From: Rhodocyclaceae bacterium
GTDB taxonomy: Bacteria > Pseudomonadota > Gammaproteobacteria > Burkholderiales > Rhodocyclaceae
NCBI GenBank assembly: GCA_013388985.1
Contig: JACAEF010000034.1
Span: forward strand, 1-64,000
Reading direction: 5' to 3'
DNA length: 64,000 nt
Under the pieces are notes generated by a model that searched no databases, was not told where the DNA came from, and saw only the letters and a program-made list of their open reading frames with translations. How positions within the stretch are numbered: the first letter of the stretch is position 1; each line of letters opens with the position of its first letter. The translations under genes and the position numbers were made by a program. Positions 17,436-25,994 of the stretch are shown here, one piece after another.

Positions 17436-18821
17436 TTATTGGGCACCTTTGCCCCCCACTACGACTCCGACCGTTTCGAACAGGATCACCAGATCGAGCA
17501 GCAACGTGTGGTTTTTGACGTAGTACAGATCATATTGCAGCTTCTGCACCGCATCATCGACCGACGAGCCGTAGTGATAGCGCACCTGCGCCCAGCCGGT
17601 CACGCCCGGCTTGACGCTGTGGCGCACCGCATAGAAGGGGATTTCCTTGGTGAGCTGATCGACGAAATAGGCCCGTTCCGGTCGCGGGCCGACCATGCTC
17701 ATGTCACCTTTGAGCACGGAAAACAATTGTGGCAGCTCGTCGATACGCAGTTTGCGGATGATGCGTCCGACTTTCGTCACCCGTGTATCGTTTTTCGACG
17801 CCCAGCGCGGCGTGCCGTCCTTTTCCGCATCCTTCTTCATGCTGCGGAATTTGATCACGTTGAAGAGGCGGCCATTCAGCCCCACACGCTCCTGCCGGTA
17901 GAGGATCGGGAAACCATCCTCGATCATGATCGCCAGCGCGGTGAGCAGCATCAACGGCGAAAAGACGATCAGCAGCACCAAGGCCACGACGACGTCGAAG
18001 ATGCGCTTGACCACCGTTCGCGCGGTATTCTGCCGGAACCCGTCACCGAAGATCAGCCAGCCGGCCCGCAGCGCATCGAGGCGGATCTGCCCCAGCATGC
18101 GTTCGAAATGGCTCGACATGTCGAGCACCAGCACGCCCGAGAGACGGCAGTCGAGCAGCTCCCGAAGCGGCATGCGCCCACCGCGCCGCTCGCCGATGGC
18201 GACGACGATCTCGTCGACCTTCAGCTCATTGACGACATCGACGAGGCTTTTCTCACGAGGAATCAGGAGCTCTTCGGGCACCATCACCTCCTCGCTCGGA
18301 TGTCCCGGATAGAAGCCGACGATACGGACCGTCTGGTCTTCCTTGCTCAGCGAGGCAGCGACCGAGGCCGCCTGCTTGCCCGCTCCGAAGATCAGCAGGC
18401 GCAGCGTCACCAGCGCGCGCTGACGGCGATGGGCGGCCATCACCCGGTAACTCAGCATGCCGAACAGCGCCGCCATGCCGGACAATTCGAGCAGAGTACG
18501 GTCACTATCGACCGTGGGCAGGATCAGGAAGATCAGATAGGCGACGGGGATCGACAGATGCAGCGAGAGCACCGCGCGCGCCCGCGAATCCTCGATCGTC
18601 CGGTCGTGAATGCGCTGATAGAAGCCCAGCCAGGCATTGATCGCGAGCATCACGACCGCCAGGATCGCGGCGTAGGCGGCGACCAAACCGTAATCGACCG
18701 GCAGGCCATTCTTGACCCACATCACGGCGATGAGGATGCCGACGAAAACGAAACCGAAGTCGAAAATCACTTCGAGCAGGGTGTCGGGGCGAAAGATATG
18801 CCCCATCGTCGTCATCGTCAT
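17436..18821 (-). CDS. Exopolysaccharide polyprenyl glycosylphosphotransferase (EpsB/WcaJ type)
   Basis: This enzyme transfers the first sugar phosphate to undecaprenyl phosphate at the inner membrane, starting exopolysaccharide repeat-unit synthesis. The roughly 461-residue product has four N-terminal membrane segments, a CoA-binding-like middle (LLIFGAGKQAASVAASL, a Rossmann pattern) and another membrane segment (VALVLLIVFSPLMLLTAL). The C-terminal bacterial sugar transferase domain has RQERVGLNGRLFNVIKFRSM, LRIDELPQLFSVLKGDMSMVGPRPE and VKPGVTGWAQVRY. The ATG at 18821 has GAGGA 9 bases upstream; the frame is open to 19100, but that part is inside the permease gene. TIGR-type PEP-CTERM loci carry exactly this enzyme. 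Confidence 0.92.
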   Translation of the reverse strand: MTMTTMGHIFRPDTLLEVIFDFGFVFVGILIAVMWVKNGLPVDYGLVAAYAAILAVVMLAINAWLGFYQRIHDRTIEDSRARAVLSLHLSIPVAYLIFLILPTVDSDRTLLELSGMAALFGMLSYRVMAAHRRQRALVTLRLLIFGAGKQAASVAASLSKEDQTVRIVGFYPGHPSEEVMVPEELLIPREKSLVDVVNELKVDEIVVAIGERRGGRMPLRELLDCRLSGVLVLDMSSHFERMLGQIRLDALRAGWLIFGDGFRQNTARTVVKRIFDVVVALVLLIVFSPLMLLTALAIMIEDGFPILYRQERVGLNGRLFNVIKFRSMKKDAEKDGTPRWASKNDTRVTKVGRIIRKLRIDELPQLFSVLKGDMSMVGPRPERAYFVDQLTKEIPFYAVRHSVKPGVTGWAQVRYHYGSSVDDAVQKLQYDLYYVKNHTLLLDLVILFETVGVVVGGKGAQ

Positions 18822-18898
18822 GCCAGAACATCCTCGTGCGCGGACAAGCCCAATGATAACCGATGCCCAAGGCATCCAAGTTATCGCGTCCAGCCCGG

Positions 18899-20119
18899 TT
18901 ATACGCTTTGGCGCAAGGCTTCGGCAATCTGCATGCGGCTGACCCGGCGCGCCGGCAGGAGCGATGCCACGACGGCGGCCAACAAGCCCGTGGCGAAGGC
19001 CAATACGATCACTCCGGGCACGATCAGTACCTTGGAGACGTAGCCCTGATCCGCATTCGGCGGCGGCGGCATTGCAATGCCGACCTGTGAGATCGCCCAT
19101 GCCAGCGCCGTGCCGATCACGACGCCCAGCAGACTGCCGATCAGCCCCAGGCAGACGCTTTCCGTCACGATCAGGCCGAATACGCGCGCGGCGCGGTTGC
19201 CAAGCGCCATCATCGTCCCGAACTCGCTCACGCGCTCGAAGATGCCGATATTCACGGTATTCGAGACGCTCAGCAGAAGCATCACCAGAATGATGCCGGT
19301 GAGGAAGCCGAACTGCTGGCGATAGAGCGTCACCGTCTGGTTGTAGAACAAATCCAGATCCTGCCAGGTTCTCACCTCGAAACCCTTGTCGGTGAGTCGT
19401 TGGCGCAAGGTATCCGCCACGCCAGGCGTGGCCGCGGTGTCCTTGAGCAGCACGACACCGAGCTGCGCGCCCGGAGTCGCCAGCAGTTCCTGCGCCGCGG
19501 CGAGGGAGATGCGTACCGCCCGCGCGTCGTAATCTTTCGAAAAGGTCTGAAAGACGCCGACGACCTCGAAATCGAGCAGATTCGTCGCCCCACCGGGCGT
19601 GCTGACCAGCAGCGATGCCGTGTCGCCAGCGCCGAGTTTCAGCGCCTTGGCGACACCCGCGCCGATCATCATGCCGAAACGATCCTGCGCCGTCAGCCGG
19701 CGTCCGGAGACCACGGTCAGATAGCTCGCCAGCCGGGCCTCGCGCTCCGGCTCGACGCCCTCGCCGATGATCGACCAGTCGCTGCGGCCATTGCCGAGCA
19801 AGCCGGAAAACGAAAGTCGGAACATCACGTCCGCGACGCCATCGATGGCTGCGATCTGGCGGCGCAGGTCTTCGACATCATCGCTCAGATAGCGCTCGGG
19901 CTGCTGGCTGCCATATTCCCAATAGCCGCGGCGGGCCACCTGCACATGCCCTGTGTTCGAGCGGATCGTCGCCTCGCCGGTTTCGATGATCGTATCCTCG
20001 ATGAAGCCGCCCGCCAGGATCAACGCCACCACGCCGAACACGATCGACGCCAGCGTCATCGCGGTGCGGCCGCGATGACGGAAGATGTTGCGCAATGCCA
20101 GCTTGAGCAGCCCTTGCAT
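18899..20119 (-). CDS. FtsX/MacB-type ABC transporter permease (second of pair)
   Basis: This inner-membrane permease has about 406 residues. It has one N-terminal membrane segment (TAMTLASIVFGVVALILAGGF), a periplasmic MacB-like domain and three C-terminal segments. The conserved coupling motif EFGTMMALGNR follows the second segment. The ATG at 20119 is preferred because it is 7 bp past the upstream permease stop; a longer frame reaches 20149. With the sister permease and the ATPase at 27374-28159 it probably forms a Lol/Mac-type exporter serving the outer-membrane and LolA-like proteins nearby (inference). A 26-bp repeat at 19614-19639 encodes LKLGAGDTAS in the periplasmic domain. Confidence 0.88.
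   Translation of the reverse strand: MQGLLKLALRNIFRHRGRTAMTLASIVFGVVALILAGGFIEDTIIETGEATIRSNTGHVQVARRGYWEYGSQQPERYLSDDVEDLRRQIAAIDGVADVMFRLSFSGLLGNGRSDWSIIGEGVEPEREARLASYLTVVSGRRLTAQDRFGMMIGAGVAKALKLGAGDTASLLVSTPGGATNLLDFEVVGVFQTFSKDYDARAVRISLAAAQELLATPGAQLGVVLLKDTAATPGVADTLRQRLTDKGFEVRTWQDLDLFYNQTVTLYRQQFGFLTGIILVMLLLSVSNTVNIGIFERVSEFGTMMALGNRAARVFGLIVTESVCLGLIGSLLGVVIGTALAWAISQVGIAMPPPPNADQGYVSKVLIVPGVIVLAFATGLLAAVVASLLPARRVSRMQIAEALRQSV
19614..19639 (+). repeat. Dispersed 26-bp repeat R1, copy 3 (in permease gene)
   Basis: This copy (GATGCCGTGT then CGCCAGCGCCGAGTTT) is in opposite orientation to the permease gene and is read as KLGAGDTAS within the periplasmic domain. It is one base off consensus at position 2. 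The equivalent segment of the sister permease (LQLGAKPGDAV) shows such a Gly-rich turn is natural here, so chance similarity is possible for this copy. Confidence 0.7.
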
Positions 20120-20126
20120 CGGATAC

Positions 20127-21359
20127 TCACCGGTATTTACGCAGCGCATCGACGATTTCCATGCGAGAAGCCTTCCACGCCGGATACAGGCTCGCCAGCA
20201 TCGTCGTCACCACGGCAATGCCCAGGGCTTCGGCAGCAATCGCCGGCGTCAGCAATATTCGGGCCTGATAGCCGCGTGTCAGGCTGGGTGGCGGCGGCAT
20301 CTCGATCTGCATCGCATCGACCGCAATACCGATCATCCCGGCCAGCAGCACCCCAAGCAAACCGCCCAATACGCCGATCAACGCGCCCTCGGCGAGAAAC
20401 TGGTTGAGCACGGCGCTTCTCCGAATCCCCAGCGCCATCATCGTGCCGATCTCGCCAGTGCGCTCCATCACGCTCATCATCATCGTATTGCCGATACCGA
20501 GCAGGATGATCGCAAAGACGATGAAGCGGACCACGTCGAGCTGCTGGCGGAATAATTCGACGGCCCGCGCATAGAACTCCGCCAATTGATCCCAGGTGCG
20601 CACCTCGAACTGCCGCGCATCGAGCCCTCTGCGCAAGGCTTCGGCAACCGCGGCGGTGTTATCCGTATCGTCGAGATAGACCAGCCAGCTGTGGGCTCCC
20701 GACACTTTCAACAGCCGGCGCGCCGCCTGGATAGGCACCAGGATCGCGCCGTCGTCGTAGGCCTTGCTGACCGATTCAAAGATGCCGGCAACCCTGGCCT
20801 CGATCGCGCTCAACCCGGTACCCGGGTTATCGACCAGGATCACCACCGCATCGCCCGGCTTGGCGCCCAGCTGCAGCGCGAGCCCCTTGCCGAGCAGGAT
20901 GCCGTTTGGGTCGCCGGCCGACAGCCTGCTGCCGGCGACGATGCGCAGCGCCCGATCACCGGTCAGATCGGTGGCCGGGTCGAATCCTTCGCCGATGAAG
21001 GACAGCGTCGTCTCTCCTTTGCTCAGCAGGCCGGTGAATGCCAGACGCGGGCCCCAGGCCCGCACGTGCGCCAGCTGCGCCAACGGCGCCGCGGCGCTAT
21101 CGTCGGGCAGCAGGAAGCGAAAAGGATCGGCCCGCCCTTCCTCATGGTAATGCGGCCGCGTCACCTGGATGTGCGCATACTGCGATTCGATCGTCGCCTC
21201 GCGGAAATCGTAGAACATCCACGCGATATAGCCGTTCGCCACGGCCAGCGCCGCGATGCCGAACGCCACGGAGAAGATGGCGATCAGTGCCCGCCGCCGC
21301 TGGCGCAGCAGATTGCGCAAGATGATGTTGATCAGGGCGAAGAGGCGCATGGACATCAT
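20127..21359 (-). CDS. FtsX/MacB-type ABC transporter permease (first of pair)
   Basis: This 410-residue permease has the same plan as its downstream neighbour: an N-terminal membrane segment (ALIAIFSVAFGIAALAVANGYI), a large periplasmic domain and three C-terminal membrane segments with EIGTMMALGIRRS between the first two. It ends in ASRMEIVDALRKYR, a frequent FtsX-family tail. The pair probably forms a heterodimer driven by the ATPase at 27374-28159, which has no permease of its own nearby. Three ATGs lie close together at the 5' end (21359, 21356, 21350). Confidence 0.88.
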   Translation of the reverse strand: MMSMRLFALINIILRNLLRQRRRALIAIFSVAFGIAALAVANGYIAWMFYDFREATIESQYAHIQVTRPHYHEEGRADPFRFLLPDDSAAAPLAQLAHVRAWGPRLAFTGLLSKGETTLSFIGEGFDPATDLTGDRALRIVAGSRLSAGDPNGILLGKGLALQLGAKPGDAVVILVDNPGTGLSAIEARVAGIFESVSKAYDDGAILVPIQAARRLLKVSGAHSWLVYLDDTDNTAAVAEALRRGLDARQFEVRTWDQLAEFYARAVELFRQQLDVVRFIVFAIILLGIGNTMMMSVMERTGEIGTMMALGIRRSAVLNQFLAEGALIGVLGGLLGVLLAGMIGIAVDAMQIEMPPPPSLTRGYQARILLTPAIAAEALGIAVVTTMLASLYPAWKASRMEIVDALRKYR

Positions 21360-21407
21360 GATGGATGTCCGGACGATGATACCGGAGCAATATGGCGGCG
21401 ATGCATC

Positions 21408-21433
21408 AAAGTCGGCGCTGGCGGGACGGCACG
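21408..21433 (-). repeat. Dispersed 26-bp repeat R1, copy 4 (intergenic)
   Basis: This full-length R1 copy on the minus strand lies in the 81-bp gap between the ATP-grasp gene and the permease gene, immediately after the ATP-grasp stop codon. Confidence 0.9.
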
Positions 21434-21440
21434 CGTCAGA

Positions 21441-22631
21441 CTATAAATCGTTTATCCAAGGATGCCCGGCACGATCCGCATATCGTTTGAGGAAATCTCT
21501 CGTAAATTCGGTGAGCAAACCCTGCCCGAAGAGCTGGACGATTTGCGTCCCGCCCATGTCGTTGAGCTCGAGGATCACCGGGCCACGATCCGTCAACGCG
21601 AAATCCCAATGATGGACTTTCATCAGAGGAAAGACCGGGCCGGCCAATCGACACATCCGCAGCAACTCCGGCCAATCGGGCAGTCTGAAACCGGACAGAT
21701 GCCGCCCCGTCCGCGGATGTATCTCTCCAATCCCGGCGCTTGGCCCCAACCCATCGGCGACGCGGCCGACCTCGCCACTGGTCAAGTCGATTTCAGCCAC
21801 CAGATTTCCATATGCTCCCATATGGAAATTGTCCATGACATTGGGCGCTACCGCGATTTTCCAGGCCCCACCGATCGGCACGACGCAATCGGGACCGTTG
21901 AGACAGACGATACGCACGCCGCAGATCGCCGGCCAGCCGGTCAAGCGTTCGATCTCGGGCGCCAGACGCAACGGCTCCTGAAACAGGAAACCGCACTCGG
22001 GTTTGTGATAACGCCGATCGACGCTCCCCACGACCCGCTTCATGAATTCGGACAAAAGCATGCTGCCGCCCTCGGCGAGCAGCAGGCTGTCCTGTCCGCG
22101 ATCGTAGCCGGTCAAATACAGCACGCCGACACCCTGCTGCGAAAAGGCCGGCTTGGCGAAAAGCGGAAAGTGGCTCTGGCAGCGCAAATAAGCCTCGACC
22201 TCGGCGGCTGTGCGCAGATGGACACCGAATTCAGCAGGTAATCGTGCGCCGGGGTGATAAACCGCTTTCAAAGGTGCCACCGGCAGACCCGCTGCGCTCG
22301 CCAGCTGATGGAAAACCAGCTTGTCCCAAGCGGGTAGTACCGCATGGCGCGGATTGAGCGCGAAATTGAATGGATCCTGCAGGCGCCAACCGAGAAAATC
22401 CTTCGCGCCGCGACCACGCAGATAGCTTTCGTCGTAGAGCCTGAACCAGTAGTAGTCCGTGACGCCGCAACGTCCCCCGGCATGTTTCAGCGCCCATATC
22501 TCGCGTGCCTGCGTCAGCCAATCCTTACCCGTCTGGGATTTCGCCACGGACGCCCATTGGCGAAACTCCGCAAGCCGGGCTGCATGCTTGCCGAACGGGC
22601 TGTCAGGATTCGGGGCCATGCGGAAGAGCAT
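21441..22631 (-). CDS. Sugar-transfer-associated ATP-grasp enzyme
   Basis: This 396-residue product resembles the ATP-grasp family found in exopolysaccharide loci (distantly like alpha-L-glutamate ligases). The lid and metal segments are visible: HFPLFAKPAFSQQGVGVLYL, then WKIAVAPNVMDNFHMGAYGNLVAEID and WDFALTDRGPVILELNDMGG, where the Glu and Asn typically bind Mg-ATP. The substrate is not known; ligation of an amino acid or similar to sugar or surface polymer is a family-level guess. The first ATG (22631) follows directly after the T-run of the PEP-CTERM terminator. An ATG at 22619 is possible. Neither start has a clear ribosome site. Confidence 0.8.
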   Translation of the reverse strand: MLFRMAPNPDSPFGKHAARLAEFRQWASVAKSQTGKDWLTQAREIWALKHAGGRCGVTDYYWFRLYDESYLRGRGAKDFLGWRLQDPFNFALNPRHAVLPAWDKLVFHQLASAAGLPVAPLKAVYHPGARLPAEFGVHLRTAAEVEAYLRCQSHFPLFAKPAFSQQGVGVLYLTGYDRGQDSLLLAEGGSMLLSEFMKRVVGSVDRRYHKPECGFLFQEPLRLAPEIERLTGWPAICGVRIVCLNGPDCVVPIGGAWKIAVAPNVMDNFHMGAYGNLVAEIDLTSGEVGRVADGLGPSAGIGEIHPRTGRHLSGFRLPDWPELLRMCRLAGPVFPLMKVHHWDFALTDRGPVILELNDMGGTQIVQLFGQGLLTEFTRDFLKRYADRAGHPWINDL

Positions 22632-22636
22632 AAAAG

Positions 22637-22661
22637 AAAAACGGCCCTCGAGGGCCGTTTT
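22637..22661 (-). terminator. Rho-independent terminator of the PEP-CTERM gene
   Basis: A perfect palindrome (AAAACGGCCCTC pairing with GAGGGCCGTTTT) is followed on the minus strand by TTTTTCTTTTA. It lies 27 bp downstream of the PEP-CTERM stop and directly ahead of the ATP-grasp start, so it separates the two transcripts or attenuates read-through. Confidence 0.9.
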
Positions 22662-22687
22662 CCCTGATCCGACTTTTATTACTCCAC

Positions 22688-23557
22688 TCAGGTGTTTTTG
22701 CGGCGCATGGCGCCCAAGCCAAGCAACGCAGCACCGAACAATGCGAGCGTGGCAGGCTCCGGCACTTCGCGGATCCGCATCAGCACGTCCATGCTGCTCG
22801 TCACTTGCTCAGCCGTCCACACGGTGCAAACACCCGCGACACAAGCAGGGAAGTTCGTCGAGGAGTTGCTGAAATTGCCCAGACCGAAGTCCGCCTCGTA
22901 ATTCTTCCCGCCAATCGTGAAGCTGATGGGGGCGAAGCTCGTCAGCTGGAACTTGAACAGGTCATCGCAAATCGTGCCATTCGGCGCTCCTGCCGGACAA
23001 TCGCCAGGCACGCCCCCGACGTTCATCGTCTCGGTGAACGTGATCGGCACGATGTGCAACGGATCGGTGTAGCTGCCGATGCTCAGCAGCGAGGCGATCG
23101 TGGCGCTCGTCAGGGTGAAGGCATCGCCGCTGATCGTGCTGTTCTTGTGATACAGGGTGGTGATCGGCTGATAAGCGCCCCACAAGCCGATATCCGCGCC
23201 CGTGGTCACGCTACCCGTCAATCCGAGGACGCGCAGCCCGCTATAAACCTGATTGACATTGCCAGAGACCAGGAACGGATCGGTGAGCATCAAGCCGCCA
23301 TTGTTCTTGGACGGCAGCCCCCAGGCGAGGGTGTCGTAGGTTCCCAGAGGAGGAGTAACACCCAGCGAGCTTTCATACCACCGGATGCTGTTGTCGGCCC
23401 CTTGATTGTCCGTGCTGGTCAGCCATGGCGAAGCCACGACGAAGCCGCTGCTTTGCGAATAGTTCAATGTCGTCGGCACATAGGCCGCGTTCGCATCCAT
23501 CGCGCCCAAGACGAGGCCGCTGGCCAGCAACGCAGTGATTTTTTTGAGTGCTTTCAT
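22688..23557 (-). CDS. PEP-CTERM sorting domain protein
   Basis: This secreted protein is the expected substrate of an exosortase. The signal peptide (KKITALLASGLVLGAMDANA) cleaves near residue 24. The C-terminus is the classic sorting signal: VPEPATL, a hydrophobic helix (LALFGAALLGLGA) and the basic tail MRRKNT. The mature domain is about 250 residues, rich in Ser, Thr, Asn and Gly, with a YHKN segment near the middle reminiscent of the THxN type. It has its own sigma-54 promoter (23605-23620) and terminator (22637-22661), so it is a single-gene transcript probably under PrsR. The exosortase gene is not in the window. Confidence 0.93.
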   Translation of the reverse strand: MKALKKITALLASGLVLGAMDANAAYVPTTLNYSQSSGFVVASPWLTSTDNQGADNSIRWYESSLGVTPPLGTYDTLAWGLPSKNNGGLMLTDPFLVSGNVNQVYSGLRVLGLTGSVTTGADIGLWGAYQPITTLYHKNSTISGDAFTLTSATIASLLSIGSYTDPLHIVPITFTETMNVGGVPGDCPAGAPNGTICDDLFKFQLTSFAPISFTIGGKNYEADFGLGNFSNSSTNFPACVAGVCTVWTAEQVTSSMDVLMRIREVPEPATLALFGAALLGLGAMRRKNT

Positions 23558-23604
23558 GAAAGTTCTCCTGAGGTCGGATCATGTTGTTTCAGCACCCTTC
23601 ATAA

Positions 23605-23620
23605 AGCAACACGCATGCCA
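23605..23620 (-). promoter_or_regulatory. Sigma-54 promoter of the PEP-CTERM gene
   Basis: The minus strand reads TGGCATGCGTGTTGCT, an almost perfect sigma-54 -24/-12 element with GG and GC 10 bases apart. It lies about 48-63 bp ahead of the start codon, which has AGGAG upstream. PEP-CTERM genes in such bacteria are known to need RpoN and PrsR. Confidence 0.85.
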
Positions 23621-23623
23621 TGA

Positions 23624-23651
23624 AATACAACTTATTGTTTTATTGTGTATT
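23624..23651. promoter_or_regulatory. Imperfect palindrome upstream of the sigma-54 promoter, possible PrsR site
   Basis: The arms AATACA and TGTATT flank an AT-rich 16-bp centre. It sits just upstream of the -24 element and overlaps the 3' end of the preceding gene. Its position suggests an activator site, although enhancer sites usually lie further upstream. I saw no second copy before 17367. Confidence 0.4.
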
Positions 23652-25148
23652 TTTTTCTTTCTCGCAAAGAGCTGTCTTTTGGTTGTAAAAAAAATCGACA
23701 CCTCTTGCAGGGTCTCTGAGATAGAGAAACTTACGCTCATAATCCAGAGAATTCGAGAAATCCTTTGCATCACGCCCCGCCACTTCGATCCTCAATCGCA
23801 TCTTTTCTGCAAGTGTAGTGGGCAGGCAAGCAGACAAGCGATCAGACGTTTCGGAAGGGGAGGCTTCGCCGAACGCGTTCTGTTGGACTTTCCAGACCCA
23901 TCCTTCCTCGACCCGCTGGAGGAAGTGTGCCCCCGTGAGCGATCGCGCGATGGCCGGATCCCGGTAAAGCGCCTCCTTGAACAGATCGACATGCCCTCCC
24001 TCCGGCAGCCGATCCTTGTCGCGGCCATGCAATGCCACTATGGGGAACGGCGGCAACGCCAAGCCAGTGGACTCGACCACGGCGCGGTCGATGAACTGCA
24101 TGCGGTCGCCGGTGGCATAACGCATCAGGGGAATCGGCGCCTGCCCGTCCATCACGGTGACGACCAGCTCGCCGATTCCATGCGCGTCCGGTTTGACGAC
24201 TTCGACGAAGGTCCGCAAGGGGTTGAACACCATGAAAGTCGGCGCTGGCGAGACGGCACGGTCGACGCCTGTCAGCTTTCTCGACAACCCAGGATCGCGG
24301 CAGCAGGCGCGTCGCAAGGCGACGGTTTCGCGTGTCTCGTTGAAGAGGTTGAGGCCCAGCTCGCCCACCCCCATCGAGCTGCCGATCAGGCCACTCTCCG
24401 GGTCGTCTGGATCGATCCCCAGCACGCCGGCCAGGTAGTCGCGGAAGGTTTCGGGGAAGGTTTCCTCGCCGAGGATGACATGGACGCGAAAGCGCTTCCA
24501 GTCGAGGCCGATGTCTTGCGAATAATCGCACAGCTTCTTCAGAAACAGCGGGTCGCCGCACAGCACGATCTGCTCGAACAACGGCCCGGCCTTGTCGACG
24601 ATGGCGCAGGCCATGTCCTCCCGCACGCTGACATTGGCGACGCAGACGAGGTTCGAAGGGAACGTGACGCCCATCGGCAGGCAGTTGATCAGAAGCGTGC
24701 GCCGGTTGCCGACATCGAAAGCCATGTCCAGACCGATGTCGATGAGGCGTGCGGCACCGCTTTGCTGCTCCCAGGTGCTCAGACCGAAGGCGAAGCCGTT
24801 GCCGCCGTGCCCCGAGCTGGTCAGGATCGAAGCCAGAGCTTGGGGTCGGATGTCCTCGCAGATCAGCTCGGCTAGCGGAAAACGGCGAAAGGTATTGGCC
24901 TTGTCGAGGACGGGGCACCGGCTGACGAAATCCTCGACGGTGCGAATTTCCGCGGGATTCACGCCGGCCTCGGCGAGCAAGGTGCGATAAGCCGGCGATG
25001 AACGGGCCGCCCGGCGAAAGGCCGGCAGCAGCCATTTCTGCCCTTTCCTGATCAGTGCCGCCGGATCGGCGCTGGCGAGTCTGGCCTTGATGAGGCGTCG
25101 CTCGATACCAGTGAAAAAAGCCTGCATGCGCTGCCGCATTCCGATCAC
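23640..25148 (-). CDS. PaaK/CapK-like adenylate-forming enzyme of the exopolysaccharide locus
   Basis: This protein of about 500 residues resembles phenylacetate-CoA ligase/CapK-type adenylating enzymes. It has AYRTLLAEAGVNPAEI near the N-terminus and a P-loop-like STSSGHGGNG-type segment written here ILTSSGHGGNGFAFG. Later come LIGSSMGVGELG, MRYATGDRMQF and a final LHGRDKDRLPEGG, the adenylation hinge region. It probably activates an acyl group used by the acyltransferase encoded upstream, whose stop overlaps the GTG start here; an ATG at 25139 is the alternative start. A 26-bp repeat encodes AVSPAPTF at 24235-24260. The exact substrate is unknown. Confidence 0.8.
   Translation of the reverse strand: MIGMRQRMQAFFTGIERRLIKARLASADPAALIRKGQKWLLPAFRRAARSSPAYRTLLAEAGVNPAEIRTVEDFVSRCPVLDKANTFRRFPLAELICEDIRPQALASILTSSGHGGNGFAFGLSTWEQQSGAARLIDIGLDMAFDVGNRRTLLINCLPMGVTFPSNLVCVANVSVREDMACAIVDKAGPLFEQIVLCGDPLFLKKLCDYSQDIGLDWKRFRVHVILGEETFPETFRDYLAGVLGIDPDDPESGLIGSSMGVGELGLNLFNETRETVALRRACCRDPGLSRKLTGVDRAVSPAPTFMVFNPLRTFVEVVKPDAHGIGELVVTVMDGQAPIPLMRYATGDRMQFIDRAVVESTGLALPPFPIVALHGRDKDRLPEGGHVDLFKEALYRDPAIARSLTGAHFLQRVEEGWVWKVQQNAFGEASPSETSDRLSACLPTTLAEKMRLRIEVAGRDAKDFSNSLDYERKFLYLRDPARGVDFFYNQKTALCEKEKNTQ
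24235..24260 (-). repeat. Dispersed 26-bp repeat R1, copy 5 (in PaaK-like gene)
   Basis: This copy is in the same orientation as its host gene and is read as AVSPAPTF, between the segments LTGVDR and MVFNPLR. It differs from consensus by TCTCG for TCCCG. Confidence 0.85.
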
Positions 25149-25972
25149 AGCTTACCGAAATGTCCCAGCTTGTATTTCACCAGGGTGGTGATCAGCAGCC
25201 AGTCGGAGATCGGCTCGTCCTGGAACCAGGCGAGCAGGAACCGGTTGGCATTGTTCAACGCGCTTTCGAGCTGGCGCAGATCGGCGAGATAGGTCGTCAC
25301 CGGTCCGTAATAATCCGTTTCCGGACCGACCGGCACGAAATGGAAACCCATCCGATCCAACAGACGAGCCAAGCCCTTCTCCATCGCGGCATACCAGAAA
25401 CGAATGCCGTTTTGCCGGCTGTAACGATACATTTCCCGATACATGCCGAGCATGATCTGCGGGCTGCGGTTGCGACGGTTGCGGTGCTTGAAGACCGGTT
25501 GGGTCTGGGGCACGACCTCGGTGGCGGAGCCGTGCTCCTGGAATTCCTTGGTCACGCCCTGCAGGTTGTCTCCGGCGCGCCGCCGATAATTCTTCTTGAC
25601 GATCAGGCGCGAGACTTCGGCGCACTGCTCCTTGGGCGGAAAAGCGAAATCGGGAAAAACCGCGCAATGCTCCTCGAAGGGAAAGTTCTGCTCGCCCCTG
25701 GCCAGGACCAGGCGAACCGTCCCGACGATCTCGCCTTCGGCAGTCTGCGCGGAGATGTGGATCGAACGCTCGTCATAGACATCGGTTTCCAGTCCCTGCG
25801 GATACGCGGCGGCGTCGAGATATTTGCACTCTTCGCAATAAACCTCATAGCGCAAGCGGGCGATGGCACGAAAAACCGCACTCTCTTCTTCCTTCGACAG
25901 CAGCCGGCGAAAAGAAAAACTGGGCGCAAGCAGATCGCGCTTGCCATGATGGGTGAGCAGTTCAACCAACAT
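25145..25972 (-). CDS. PEP-CTERM/exosortase system-associated acyltransferase
   Basis: This GNAT-fold acyltransferase of 275 residues belongs to the family found with exosortase loci and resembles autoinducer synthase/acyltransferase folds. Typical segments are RLRYEVYCEECKYLDAAAYPQGLETDVYD, AEGEIVGTVRLVLA, EVSRLIVKKNYRRR and WYAAMEKGLARLLDRMGFHFVPVG. The adjoining PaaK-like ligase may supply its acyl donor. It lies between the beta-barrel protein gene (22-bp gap) and the ligase gene (overlap), suggesting one operon from 28159 to 23640. The product made is unknown. Confidence 0.9.
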   Translation of the reverse strand: MLVELLTHHGKRDLLAPSFSFRRLLSKEEESAVFRAIARLRYEVYCEECKYLDAAAYPQGLETDVYDERSIHISAQTAEGEIVGTVRLVLARGEQNFPFEEHCAVFPDFAFPPKEQCAEVSRLIVKKNYRRRAGDNLQGVTKEFQEHGSATEVVPQTQPVFKHRNRRNRSPQIMLGMYREMYRYSRQNGIRFWYAAMEKGLARLLDRMGFHFVPVGPETDYYGPVTTYLADLRQLESALNNANRFLLAWFQDEPISDWLLITTLVKYKLGHFGKL

Positions 25973-25994
25973 TCGACCGCTTCATGAAACCACC

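Noticed and set aside
18822..19100. N-terminal extension of the polyprenyl glycosylphosphotransferase
   Set aside because: It lies largely inside the permease gene, has no membrane pattern, and a good ribosome site precedes the ATG at 18821.
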